NCBI RefSeq assembly: GCF_007096885.1
Contig: NZ_VJNO01000018.1
Coordinates: 1 to 64,000, forward strand
Length of the DNA stretch: 64,000 nt
Direction of reading: 5' to 3'
Source: Streptomyces sp. 130
GTDB lineage: Bacteria > Actinomycetota > Actinomycetes > Streptomycetales > Streptomycetaceae
The position numbers and the translations under genes were made by a program. Positions within the stretch are counted from its first letter, which is position 1; the number at the start of each line of letters is the position of its first letter. This document shows positions 24,040 through 31,548 of this stretch, piece by piece. The notes under the pieces are model-generated. The model was given only the letters and a program-made list of their open reading frames with translations. It did not search any database and was not told the origin of the DNA.

Positions 24040-25788
24040 TCAGGGTGAGGGGCAGGGGCCCGGGGTCCGGGTGAGGGAGGCGCGGGCGCCGCCGACGACG
24101 ATGTCGGTGCCGTTGGACAGCCGGACGTGCAGGGCGTTGACTACGAGACCGCGCCCGTCGCCGTAGACCCGCTGCTCGTTGAGGATGACCGTGCCGAGCT
24201 GCGGGAGGGTGATGACGGTGTTCGGTGCCGGGTGGGCCGCGACCGTGGTGTTGCCCACGCGGGTCCCGGTGAGGGTGGTCGTGCCGGTGACGGTGATCGT
24301 GTCCAGCGCCGTGGGTGCGGTCGCGGTGGCCGTGGCGGTTGCCGTGCCTATGCTGACCAGACCTCCGAGGAAGTGTGCTCCGTTGACGGTGGCGGTTGAG
24401 CTGGCCGTACGGGCGCTGCCGGCGCCTGCGGTGCCCGCCGCATGGGTCGTGGCAGAGGTGAGTGAGCCGGTGGAGGAGCCGATATGGGTGTTGCCGAGCT
24501 GGGCGTCATCGGTGGCCGGGTCTTCCGTACAGGTGACGTCCGAAGGGGCCAGCGATGCGGCGGGGGCAGCTGTGACGGCCTGGGCGTGCGCGTCCATGAG
24601 CAGCGCGACGAACGTCACCGACGTGCAGCCGGGTGGATCGATGCCGTGCCGGGCGGTCGTCGCCGTGGCGCACAGGGTGTACGTGCCGCTGCGGGCCGAG
24701 GACACCCGGACCGTGATGGTGCAGGACTCCTGACCGGCGGCGAGGTCGCCGCCGGAGGTGAGACCGTGTCCGTCAGGGGCGACGGAGACCGTGCCGGAGG
24801 GACAGTTGGTGGTGGCGGAGCCGGGGTCGGCGACGAGTCCGGGCGGTAGCTGCTCGGTGAAGGACCAGCCGCGCTTCGCCGCCTTCTCGGTGGTGTTGGT
24901 GACGGTGAAGGTCAGCGTCGTCGGGTCGCCGGCGCCTACCGGGTCGGGATCGAAGGCCGTGCTGAGCTGCGGGGTGGCGTCCAGGATCCGGAGGTTGTCG
25001 ATCGCGCCGTCGTTGCCGGTACCGCTGGCCTGAGCGTTGACCATGCGGACACCGGCCGAGGTCCCCGAGAAGAGCACGGCGTCGTCGCCCGCGTAGGTGC
25101 CGACGTGCGTACCGTTTGCGGTGACCGTACCGGCGTCGGCGCACGTGTCGATGGGGTCGGTGAACGCCGGGACGACCCGCTCTCCGTCGAGTAGGGAGAA
25201 CTCCAGCAGCGGATGCTCGGCGAAGCAGTTGACGGCCGCCGCGTCCACCGAGAAGGTCAGGAAGCGGCCGGTCGACGCCACCGGAATGGGCTGCACCGTC
25301 TCCAGTTGCGTCTTCCCGGCTCCCGGATCCCCCGCGGTGTACGCGGTGACGGCGTGGTTGCCGATCGGGTCGCCCCCGGACCACTCGGCCAGCGCCGACG
25401 CCATGGCCTGCTGAGAGGGCCAGGACGTCCCGCAGCCGCTGCCGGCCGGAGCGGTGGCGGGGTCGGCCGCCGAGACCAGCCAGCCGTTGCAGGCAGTGAG
25501 CCAGGCCGGGTCGGCCGTGTACGTCTCGGCGAGTGGCGCGGCCCCGACGTACGCGGTCAGCGGGCGGGGAGCGCCGGGCGCGTTCTCGAACCCCTCCTCG
25601 AAGAGCACGGTCGCCGCTTGGGGCGCCGGCGCGGAGACGGCTGAAGCCTTCGGGGGCGCAGGTACGTCCGTCGCGGCGGCCGCGGGCAGTGCGGTGGCCA
25701 ATGCCGCCGCGCACGCCAGGCCCGATGCCACGGCGGCACGCAGAAGCGGTACGGCCCGGCGCGGCCGGTCCGGTAAGTGTCTGTGCAC
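24040..25788 (-). CDS. Secreted choice-of-anchor P family protein with TTA codon
   Basis: A 582-residue exported protein. The signal peptide runs to about residue 40 (hydrophobic core, then ALPAAAATD). The mature protein has a large beta-rich N-terminal half, a DUF11-like bacterial Ig-type domain (TLTFTVTNTTEKAAKRGW, then EQLPPGLV), and a Thr/Ala-rich C-terminal domain resembling choice-of-anchor P proteins (NTVITLPQLGTVILNEQ, DIVVGGARASLT). It is probably cell-surface or extracellular. GTG 25788 follows a very strong GAGGAGGGGAAG. Codon 5 is TTA (bases 25774-25776), the rare leucine codon read by bldA tRNA, which suggests expression tied to development. Ligand unknown. Confidence 0.8.
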   Translation of the reverse strand: MHRHLPDRPRRAVPLLRAAVASGLACAAALATALPAAAATDVPAPPKASAVSAPAPQAATVLFEEGFENAPGAPRPLTAYVGAAPLAETYTADPAWLTACNGWLVSAADPATAPAGSGCGTSWPSQQAMASALAEWSGGDPIGNHAVTAYTAGDPGAGKTQLETVQPIPVASTGRFLTFSVDAAAVNCFAEHPLLEFSLLDGERVVPAFTDPIDTCADAGTVTANGTHVGTYAGDDAVLFSGTSAGVRMVNAQASGTGNDGAIDNLRILDATPQLSTAFDPDPVGAGDPTTLTFTVTNTTEKAAKRGWSFTEQLPPGLVADPGSATTNCPSGTVSVAPDGHGLTSGGDLAAGQESCTITVRVSSARSGTYTLCATATTARHGIDPPGCTSVTFVALLMDAHAQAVTAAPAASLAPSDVTCTEDPATDDAQLGNTHIGSSTGSLTSATTHAAGTAGAGSARTASSTATVNGAHFLGGLVSIGTATATATATAPTALDTITVTGTTTLTGTRVGNTTVAAHPAPNTVITLPQLGTVILNEQRVYGDGRGLVVNALHVRLSNGTDIVVGGARASLTRTPGPCPSP

Positions 25789-26261
25789 GTCTTCCCCTCC
25801 TCGACCCGCGGACCGCAACCGCGGTCCGCGGCACGTCCGTTGTCGGGCAGCGCGGACCGCCCGACGGCGCGACCGGCCCCGAAAGACGATGCCCGGCCGC
25901 GAAACGGTAGCCAGTCTGGCCGCCGCGCCCGGACCCGGCAGCGGCGCATACAGGAGAGCAGAGCGGCGCACGCCGGGCGCATGCGTCCTCAGCGTTCCGG
26001 CAGAAGGAGACTTCGCACGCTGAGGTGGCGGTCCTGCCGGAAGCGGAGCGTGGCGACGAAGAGTATGCCGTGGTGGCCGAGGCTGATCGGCATCCCGATC
26101 ACGGTGGCCGAGGTACAGGAGCTGGCCCGGAACCTGCGCCGCCCACCCCATTTCGTGTAGCGCCGACTAACTACCGTTGCGGGATGCGACCTTGATGCCC
26201 CTCTCCCCGGACGTGAAGCCGGACTCCGTGAGCAGCGGACCTGCGGAAAGGAGCTCAGCCC

Positions 26262-26435
26262 ATGAACGTCATCGGGTCGGCCGTGGCACTGACCGTCGAC
26301 GACCCGGCTCTGTCGACCCGGTTCTTCGTGAGCCCGGTTCGAGCCGGGCACGGACTGGAGCTATTCCAACTGCGGGCCCGGACGGCGGCAAGGCCATCAC
26401 CCACAACGGCGGAATGGCAGGCCACGCGGCGTTGA
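26262..26435 (+). pseudogene. Truncated VOC (glyoxalase-like) gene start fused to foreign sequence
   Basis: ATG 26262, preceded by a good AAAGGAG, encodes MNVIGSAVALTVDDPALSTR followed by FFV, the typical start of a VOC/glyoxalase-like protein. After about residue 24 the match ends and the frame runs into GHGLELFQLR, which belongs to a beta-lactamase-family sequence, then into a stop. A deletion has joined the beginning of one gene to the middle of another. Confidence 0.55.
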
Positions 26436-26617
26436 TGTACAGCACCCCGGACGGCGCGAAGACCCTGACCGCGGCGCTCAACTATGTGGACGATGCCTCG
26501 ATGTCCATGGCCCAGGCCTTCCAGCAGGCGACCCAGACACTCGTACAGGAAGTGTTCGGCGACAGCGACAGCGACACCGCCAGGGCCACGACGAGCCCGA
26601 CCCCGGCCGTCGGGTAA
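26340..26617 (+). pseudogene. C-terminal remnant of a beta-lactamase-family serine hydrolase
   Basis: Across a frameshift near 26372, GHGLELFQLR and then PDGGKAITHNGGMAGHAALM and YSTPDGAKTLTAALN are the end of a class C beta-lactamase/D-Ala-D-Ala carboxypeptidase-like protein; HNGG matches its H-x-G motif. The serine and tyrosine motifs are missing, so the product cannot be active. The left edge is the junction with the VOC fragment. Confidence 0.6.
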
Positions 26618-26768
26618 CCGCTGCTTCCGGCGTCCGTCTCCGGGGCGTCCTCAAGCAGGTGGTCTGACCCGGCCGTGGCTGCCGCGGCAGCCCACGGGAA
26701 CGATCCCCTTCCAGAGCTCCCACGTCCTGCGAAAGGCAGACGACCAACCCACGACCCCGCTGCACAGG

Positions 26769-28148
26769 TCATAGATCAAGCTGGGAGTCTCCGGAGGCGG
26801 TGTTGCGTCGGGTCGCCGCGAGGTGGGTGTCGATGTATCGCGTGAGGGTGAGCGCGTCCTGCGGCTCGTCGGCCTGGAAGGTGACGCGGCGCAGCAGGCT
26901 GACTCCATCGAGTGTGACGCCTTCGCGGGCGAGGACGAAGACGAGGGTGAGGAAGGCGGATCGGGCATTGCCGTCGTCGAAGGGGTGGAAGAAGCAGACG
27001 TCGAGATAGGCACGTGCGGCCCGGGCCGTGAGGGAAAGGGGGCGCCCGACGTCCTGCGCGCTCTGAGCCAGGCAGACGTCGAAGCGGGCCCGGGTGTCCG
27101 GACCGATTCCGTAGCGTTCCCTGCCGCCCTTGGCGAAGGCCGGCAAATGGCGGAACGGCGGCGTCGGTGTGCCCATGACGTGCTGCTGCCAGCGCTGGAT
27201 CAGCTTGAAGTCGAGCACGGCGCCGCGCGCCGCGTCGGCCCGCAGCAGTTTCAGGGCGGCAAGCAGGCCCCGGGCGCGGGCGGGATCCACGGCACCGTCG
27301 AAGGCTCGGATGTCCTGCGCCGCGCCATCGTTCGACGGTGCCACCGGCTCGTCCCGCCCGCCTTCCGGAACCTCCTGCCAGGGCACGGACTCGCGCACCG
27401 CGAGCCAGCGCTCAAGGTGGTCCGGCGCAGGCCCAGCGGACCGTGCGCCGTCGTCCGGCCACAGCGAGAGCGCGAGGCGCTCCGCGACATCGTCGACGAG
27501 CAGGGGGTCGGGGCCGGTCCAACTCTTGAACCGACCGCCGATCGCCTCGTCGACCAGTTCCCTCGCGAGGTCGGGCCGCACGCCCCAACGGCTCAGGAAC
27601 CAGGTGAGCACTTGATGGCAGTGCCCGTGCCAGCCACTGCCGCACCCGGTACGGTCGGTCACCTGCAGTATCAGGTTTCGGGCGGCGCGCTCCCACAGGA
27701 TCCGCTGGTCCTCGATCTCGGTCAGGTTCAAGGGGTATGCGTCGAACCACCTGGCGAGACTCTCCAGCCACTCACGCCACTCGCACAGAGCCGCGACGAC
27801 ACGGGCGAGCGTCTCCTGCTCGGTGGTGATCGAGTCCCGTGGGCAGCACCAGTTCCCGACCGGCCCCCCATCGAAGTCCCCTTCATCGTGCGCCCAGCGC
27901 CAGCCCAGGGTCCAGCGGCCGTAGTGCTCGACGAGGGCCTGCGACATGGCGTCGGCCCAAAGCGTTCCCTCCTTCCGGCTCCAGGCACTCATCACCGGGT
28001 CACCGAAGGGGGCGGCGGGGCGGCTGGGGACCCTCTGGGCGGGGCCGAGCGAACGCACCACCTTCCGAGCCGACGCGCTGTCGAAGTGATGACGGGCGGG
28101 ATCCACCTCGTCCCAGGTCAGAACAGAAGGGGCCAGCTGCACAATCAC
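26769..28148 (-). CDS. Fic-domain protein
   Basis: A 459-residue protein with a Fic active-site motif HPFDDGNARSAF at residues 388-399. Fic enzymes transfer AMP or another nucleotide moiety from a nucleotide to a protein hydroxyl. The motif keeps the catalytic His and phosphate-binding Asn and Arg, but has Ala where most have Gly (GNAR instead of GNGR). The first 250 residues are Trp-rich and helical and match no domain I know. I see no clear (S/T)xxxE(G/N) inhibitory helix. GTG 28148 is the probable start. No antitoxin-like gene is adjacent. Confidence 0.8.
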   Translation of the reverse strand: MIVQLAPSVLTWDEVDPARHHFDSASARKVVRSLGPAQRVPSRPAAPFGDPVMSAWSRKEGTLWADAMSQALVEHYGRWTLGWRWAHDEGDFDGGPVGNWCCPRDSITTEQETLARVVAALCEWREWLESLARWFDAYPLNLTEIEDQRILWERAARNLILQVTDRTGCGSGWHGHCHQVLTWFLSRWGVRPDLARELVDEAIGGRFKSWTGPDPLLVDDVAERLALSLWPDDGARSAGPAPDHLERWLAVRESVPWQEVPEGGRDEPVAPSNDGAAQDIRAFDGAVDPARARGLLAALKLLRADAARGAVLDFKLIQRWQQHVMGTPTPPFRHLPAFAKGGRERYGIGPDTRARFDVCLAQSAQDVGRPLSLTARAARAYLDVCFFHPFDDGNARSAFLTLVFVLAREGVTLDGVSLLRRVTFQADEPQDALTLTRYIDTHLAATRRNTASGDSQLDL

Positions 28149-28644
28149 CGCGCAAGCCTGTCACGCCGCCCCGGCTGTCGTGCAAACGGATTACCGCAGG
28201 GCCCGGAAGAATGCGAGCAAGGGGCCCCGCAGGACAACTGCGGCGCTGAAAGCGCCAAGTGACGTGCTCGGGTGCCGGCAGGTCCCGCACGGACGGGAGG
28301 GGCCGGGCGGGTTCGGCGCGGCCGGTTCAGAGGTGCTCGGGGAGCCGGGCCGCGGTGACGGCCACCCGGCGGTGGCCGAGGACGGCAGGTGGGCCGTGAC
28401 GTCGGTGAAGCCGTGGCCGACGGCCCGGTCGACGGCGCGGTGGGTCCCAGAGTCGTGGTCAGCACGACCCAGCCGAGCGGCCATCCGATCGCACCGACGT
28501 CCGCCGGCAGTAAGGCCGACAGGGGGAACAGCCGCACTCCGGAGGCGAGACGAGCGCGCACGGTCACGGCCGTCCCCCGGCCGCCTCGCACACTCACCGA
28601 AAGAATGCGGAAGCGTTTCCTTTCTTGATGTAAAAAGGTCGGGC

Positions 28645-28657
28645 TTCAATTATTGAA
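28645..28657. promoter_or_regulatory. AT-rich palindrome, candidate operator
   Basis: TTCAAT-T-ATTGAA is a perfect inverted repeat (arms 28645-28650 and 28652-28657). It overlaps TTGAAC (28653-28658), a possible -35 with TAGCAG (28674-28679) as a weak -10 only 15 bases away. Confidence 0.35.
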
Positions 28658-28846
28658 CGGGATTGTAATTTTTTAGCAGCGTTCGCGAAAGCCCCATTCA
28701 AGCCAAGGCCAAAAAAATGCCTTGCGGGCAAATGGGAGGCAAAGCTAAGGTTTTCGCGAAGGCGCAGATGTCCTTGATGTGCCTTTCCCGGTCGTGCGGA
28801 AAAGTCATCACAACCTTGACTTCTCATCCGACTATCCACCCTCCTT

Positions 28847-28873
28847 GCGCCACGAAGGACGCCTTCGTGGCGC
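28847..28873 (+). promoter_or_regulatory. Strong leader hairpin upstream of the PEP mutase-like operon
   Basis: GCGCCACGAAGG (28847-28858) pairs perfectly with CCTTCGTGGCGC (28862-28873) around a 3-base loop, 57 bases before the start codon at 28931. TTGCGC (28845-28850) can alternatively pair with GCGCAA (28876-28881). A second short stem GCCCC/GGGGC lies at about 28884-28905. There is no upstream gene on this strand for it to terminate, so a regulatory leader is plausible. Confidence 0.55.
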
Positions 28874-28930
28874 ATGCGCAAAGCCCCAGGCGTGAAGCCG
28901 GGGCCATCACCCCCCCCACGGAGAACTGTC

Positions 28931-29794
28931 ATGACGTACGGCAATGTCCTGCGGCAGGAGATCAGCGCGTCCGGAACGACGCCACTCATCGGCATCTACG
29001 ACATGTATTCCGCATCCATCGCAGCACAGCACTACAACGGCTTTTTCGTCTCCGGGTTCGGATTCGCGGCGTCGTACTACGGCCTGCCGGACATCGGCTT
29101 CATCGCGTGGCCCGACATGGTCGCATTCGCCGAGCGGCTGCGCGGGGCATTTCCGCGCCAGCACCTCCTCGTGGACATCGACGACGGCTACGTCGACCCC
29201 GAGGTGGCCTGCCACGTGGTGCAGCGCCTGGAAAGGATCGGGGCCTCCGGGGTGATCCTGGAGGACCAGAAGCGGCCCCGCCGGTGCGGTCACGCGGACG
29301 GCAAGCAAGTACTGCCCCTCGAGGAGTACCTGGAGAAGCTGGAGCTCGTCCTCGCCTCCCGCACCGACATGGTCGTGGTCGCGCGTACCGATGCCACGGA
29401 AGAGGCCGACATCCTGCGCCGGGCGCAGGCCCTCGCCGAGACCGACGCGGACGTGGTCCTGGTGGACGGAGTCCGCAGCGTCGACTGGATCAAGCGCATC
29501 CGCCGGGTGATCGGCGACAAGCCGCTCCTGTTCAACCAGATCGCCGGCGGGAAGTCCCCCCGCCTGTCCCTCTCGGAACTCACGGAACTCGGGGTGGACG
29601 TGGCGATCTACAGCACCCCCTGCCTCTTCGCCGCGCACCGTGCGGTGGACACGGCGCTGGCGGAGCTGCAATTCGCGGACGGACGGCTGCCCGCCGCCGA
29701 CGACACCGGCGAGATCGGGGTACGCGAGTCGACAAAGCTGCTGGAGAAGAACATCAGCCGGCACCACGACACGCGAGAGGCTCTCTCCGCATGA
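28931..29794 (+). CDS. Isocitrate lyase/PEP mutase-family protein
   Basis: A 287-residue enzyme of the isocitrate lyase/PEP mutase superfamily, magnesium-dependent enzymes that break or form C-C or P-C bonds next to a carboxylate. The metal-binding VDIDDGYVDP segment (from residue 81) and EDQ (111-113) are present, as is RRCGH (117-121). The Cys119 loop matches lyases such as methylisocitrate, dimethylmalate or oxaloacetate-cleaving members rather than true PEP mutases. The substrate is undetermined. ATG 28931 follows GGAGAA. Its stop overlaps the next gene (ATGA), so a three-gene operon with a small exported protein and a transporter is likely. Confidence 0.85.
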   Translation: MTYGNVLRQEISASGTTPLIGIYDMYSASIAAQHYNGFFVSGFGFAASYYGLPDIGFIAWPDMVAFAERLRGAFPRQHLLVDIDDGYVDPEVACHVVQRLERIGASGVILEDQKRPRRCGHADGKQVLPLEEYLEKLELVLASRTDMVVVARTDATEEADILRRAQALAETDADVVLVDGVRSVDWIKRIRRVIGDKPLLFNQIAGGKSPRLSLSELTELGVDVAIYSTPCLFAAHRAVDTALAELQFADGRLPAADDTGEIGVRESTKLLEKNISRHHDTREALSA

Positions 29795-30108
29795 CCGGTC
29801 CGGTCGGCACCACGCCTTCACGTCCCGTCCGGGAGCCGCGCCACCGTTCGGCTCCCGGCCCGGGCGCCGCCGCCGCGGTGGCCCTCGCCGCGGCGTTCCT
29901 GGTCACCGCGAGTCCCCCGGCCGCGGCCGGAGACCTCAACCTGTCGGTCATCGACAACTCCGAGGCCGACTCCTGGCTGGAGATCGACCGCACAGCCAAC
30001 ACCAACCACGGCAGCGGCACCTCCGGCAGCGACCACGACGGCAGTGCGGTGGACCTCATGGACACCCTGATCAACCCCGACAACACCGACGACGACTCAA
30101 AGGACTGA
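29791..30108 (+). CDS. Small exported acidic protein (105 aa)
   Basis: It begins within the stop of the preceding gene (ATGA at 29791). A basic N-terminus and the hydrophobic core AAAAVALAAAFLVTASPPAA look like a signal peptide ending near AAAGD. The mature 55 residues are rich in Asp, Ser, Thr and Asn, with no cysteine. I know no family. Coupling on both sides suggests it works with the enzyme and the transporter. Confidence 0.7.
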   Translation: MTGPVGTTPSRPVREPRHRSAPGPGAAAAVALAAAFLVTASPPAAAGDLNLSVIDNSEADSWLEIDRTANTNHGSGTSGSDHDGSAVDLMDTLINPDNTDDDSKD

Positions 30109-30110
30109 GG

Positions 30111-31217
30111 GTGACCGACAACCGGAGGCAGGGCATCCCCGACAGCCCTGCCCCGCCCGACCCGCCCCACGCGCCGCCACAGAACTCGGGGCCGCCACCG
30201 CGCTCGCGATGGCCCCGATTCGTCGACCCCTACGTGGCGGCACTCGCCGCCACCGTCACGCTGGCCGCGCTGCTTCCGGCCTCCGGATCGGCCGAGAGGG
30301 TCGCCCGCACCGCGTCACAGGCGGCGATCATCCTCCTCTTCTTCCTCTACGGCCTACGGCTCTCCACGAAGGAGACCTTGGCGGGCATGCGCCGCGTCCG
30401 CCTCCACACACTGATCCTCCTCTCGACCTTCGTCCTTTTCCCCGCCCTGGGGCTGGCCGTTCTGTGGCTCGCCCCCGACACACTGACCGCCCAGCTCGGC
30501 GCGGGGATTCTCTTCCTGTGCGTCGTCCCCTCCACGGTCCAGTCGTCGGTGGCGCTGACCTCCACCGCCCGAGGCGACATCGCCGCCGCCATCTGCGCCG
30601 GCACCTATTCCAGTGTGATCGGGCTCGCGGTCACCCCGCTGCTCGCCGCCTGGCTGATCGGGTCGCAGACCAGTATCTCGGCGGACGGAGCGCTTCGCAT
30701 CGGTGCGCAGCTGCTCGCCCCATTCCTCGCCGGGCAGCTACTGCGCCCCAGGCTGCAGGCCTTTGTGAGCCGGAACAAGCGGCTTCTCGGCCCGGTGGAC
30801 CGCGGTTCCATTCTCCTGGTCGTCTACGTGGCGTTCAGCGAGGGGATGAACCAGGGTGTCTGGAGCAGCGTCACTCCGGGCACGCTGCTGGGTCTGCTTG
30901 CCGTCCTTGCGCTGCTGCTGGTGGTGGCACTGACCTGCACCCACGCGGCTGCCCGCTTCGCGGGTTTGGACCGTCCCTCGCGCATCGCCGTCGTATTCTG
31001 CGGATCCCAGAAGAGCCTGGCCAACGGGTTGCCCATGGCCTCCGTGCTCTTCGCGGGGCAGGCCGCGGTGGCTGTCTTGCCCCTGATGCTCTACCACCAG
31101 ATGCAACTCACGGTCTGTGCGGTCCTCGCAGCCCGATGGTCGGGATCGGCGGCGCCGGCCGAACAACAATGCGCGCAGGCATCCGGATCTACGTCCTCCG
31201 TGACCGCCGGCGGCTAG
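30111..31217 (+). CDS. SBF-like (bile acid:sodium symporter family) transporter
   Basis: A 368-residue polytopic membrane protein with about nine or ten hydrophobic helices after a proline-rich cytosolic N-terminus. The pattern FLYGLRLSTKETLAG, LFLCVVPSTVQSSVALTSTA and FCGSQKSLANGLPMASVLF fits the SBF-like group of the bile acid:sodium symporter superfamily, which move organic anions with sodium. GTG 30111 lies three bases after the stop of the small exported protein, so it is co-translated. With the isocitrate-lyase-family enzyme in the same operon, a carboxylate substrate is a reasonable inference. Confidence 0.85.
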   Translation: MTDNRRQGIPDSPAPPDPPHAPPQNSGPPPRSRWPRFVDPYVAALAATVTLAALLPASGSAERVARTASQAAIILLFFLYGLRLSTKETLAGMRRVRLHTLILLSTFVLFPALGLAVLWLAPDTLTAQLGAGILFLCVVPSTVQSSVALTSTARGDIAAAICAGTYSSVIGLAVTPLLAAWLIGSQTSISADGALRIGAQLLAPFLAGQLLRPRLQAFVSRNKRLLGPVDRGSILLVVYVAFSEGMNQGVWSSVTPGTLLGLLAVLALLLVVALTCTHAAARFAGLDRPSRIAVVFCGSQKSLANGLPMASVLFAGQAAVAVLPLMLYHQMQLTVCAVLAARWSGSAAPAEQQCAQASGSTSSVTAGG

Positions 31218-31258
31218 GGACTGTCTGCTGGAAAGGCCATGGGCGCCATCGGAAATGG

Positions 31259-31444
31259 CTATGGGCGCCATTCCTGCTGGTAGGCGGGATGCTCGGGGTA
31301 TGACTGGCCAAGGACTCGCAGCGCGCATGCCAGGCCGGCCGAGCGGGAGTCCGAGGCGCCCATCGCTCTGTAGTCCTTGGCCAGTTGCTCGACCAGATCG
31401 AGCATAGGGAGGTGGATGTCACTCGCAAATGACCAGTAGCTCAT
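31259..31444 (-). pseudogene. Fragment resembling the C-terminus of DUF6221 proteins
   Basis: A 61-codon frame ending LACALRVLGQSYPEHPAYQQ then EWRP, which closely resembles the C-terminal signature of DUF6221 proteins common in Streptomyces (LRLLALPYADHPAYREEWRP). The preceding residues do not match, and the first 100 or so residues are missing. Probably a remnant, although a short expressed protein cannot be excluded. The palindromic ATGGGCGCCAT occurs twice at its end (31239-31249 and 31261-31271). Confidence 0.4.
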
Positions 31445-31477
31445 CGCGGTTCAAAGTCCCAGAGGATCCCCCCAGAT

Positions 31478-31531
31478 GCCACCGCTGCCTTGCCGACCTG
31501 CATGAGCGCAGGTCGGCAAGGCAGCGGTGGC
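31478..31531. terminator. Very long terminator hairpin after the XRE-MurA gene
   Basis: Bases 31478-31501 and 31508-31531 are perfect inverted arms of 24 bp around a 6-base loop, ending 18 bases beyond the stop of the minus-strand gene at 31549. The stem core is CTGCCTTGCCGACCTGC. It likely terminates that gene. Confidence 0.85.
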
Positions 31532-31548
31532 GTGGATTCCAGGACCGC

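Larger units (their letters stand above)
28149..28930. other. Long leader region with AT-rich segment upstream of the PEP mutase-like gene
   Basis: No supported gene. The first 400 bases are ordinary GC-rich sequence. From about 28595 to 28760 the DNA is strikingly AT-rich for this genome, with T- and A-runs. It holds the palindrome at 28645-28657, two copies of the palindrome TTCGCGAA (28682-28689, 28753-28760) and a small hairpin CAAGGC/GCCTTG (28704-28724). The strong leader hairpin at 28847-28873 follows. Confidence 0.6.

Noticed and set aside
28704..28724. CAAGGC/GCCTTG hairpin in the AT-rich region as a terminator
   Set aside because: Only 6 bp with a 9-base loop and no gene ending upstream on that strand; too weak to call.
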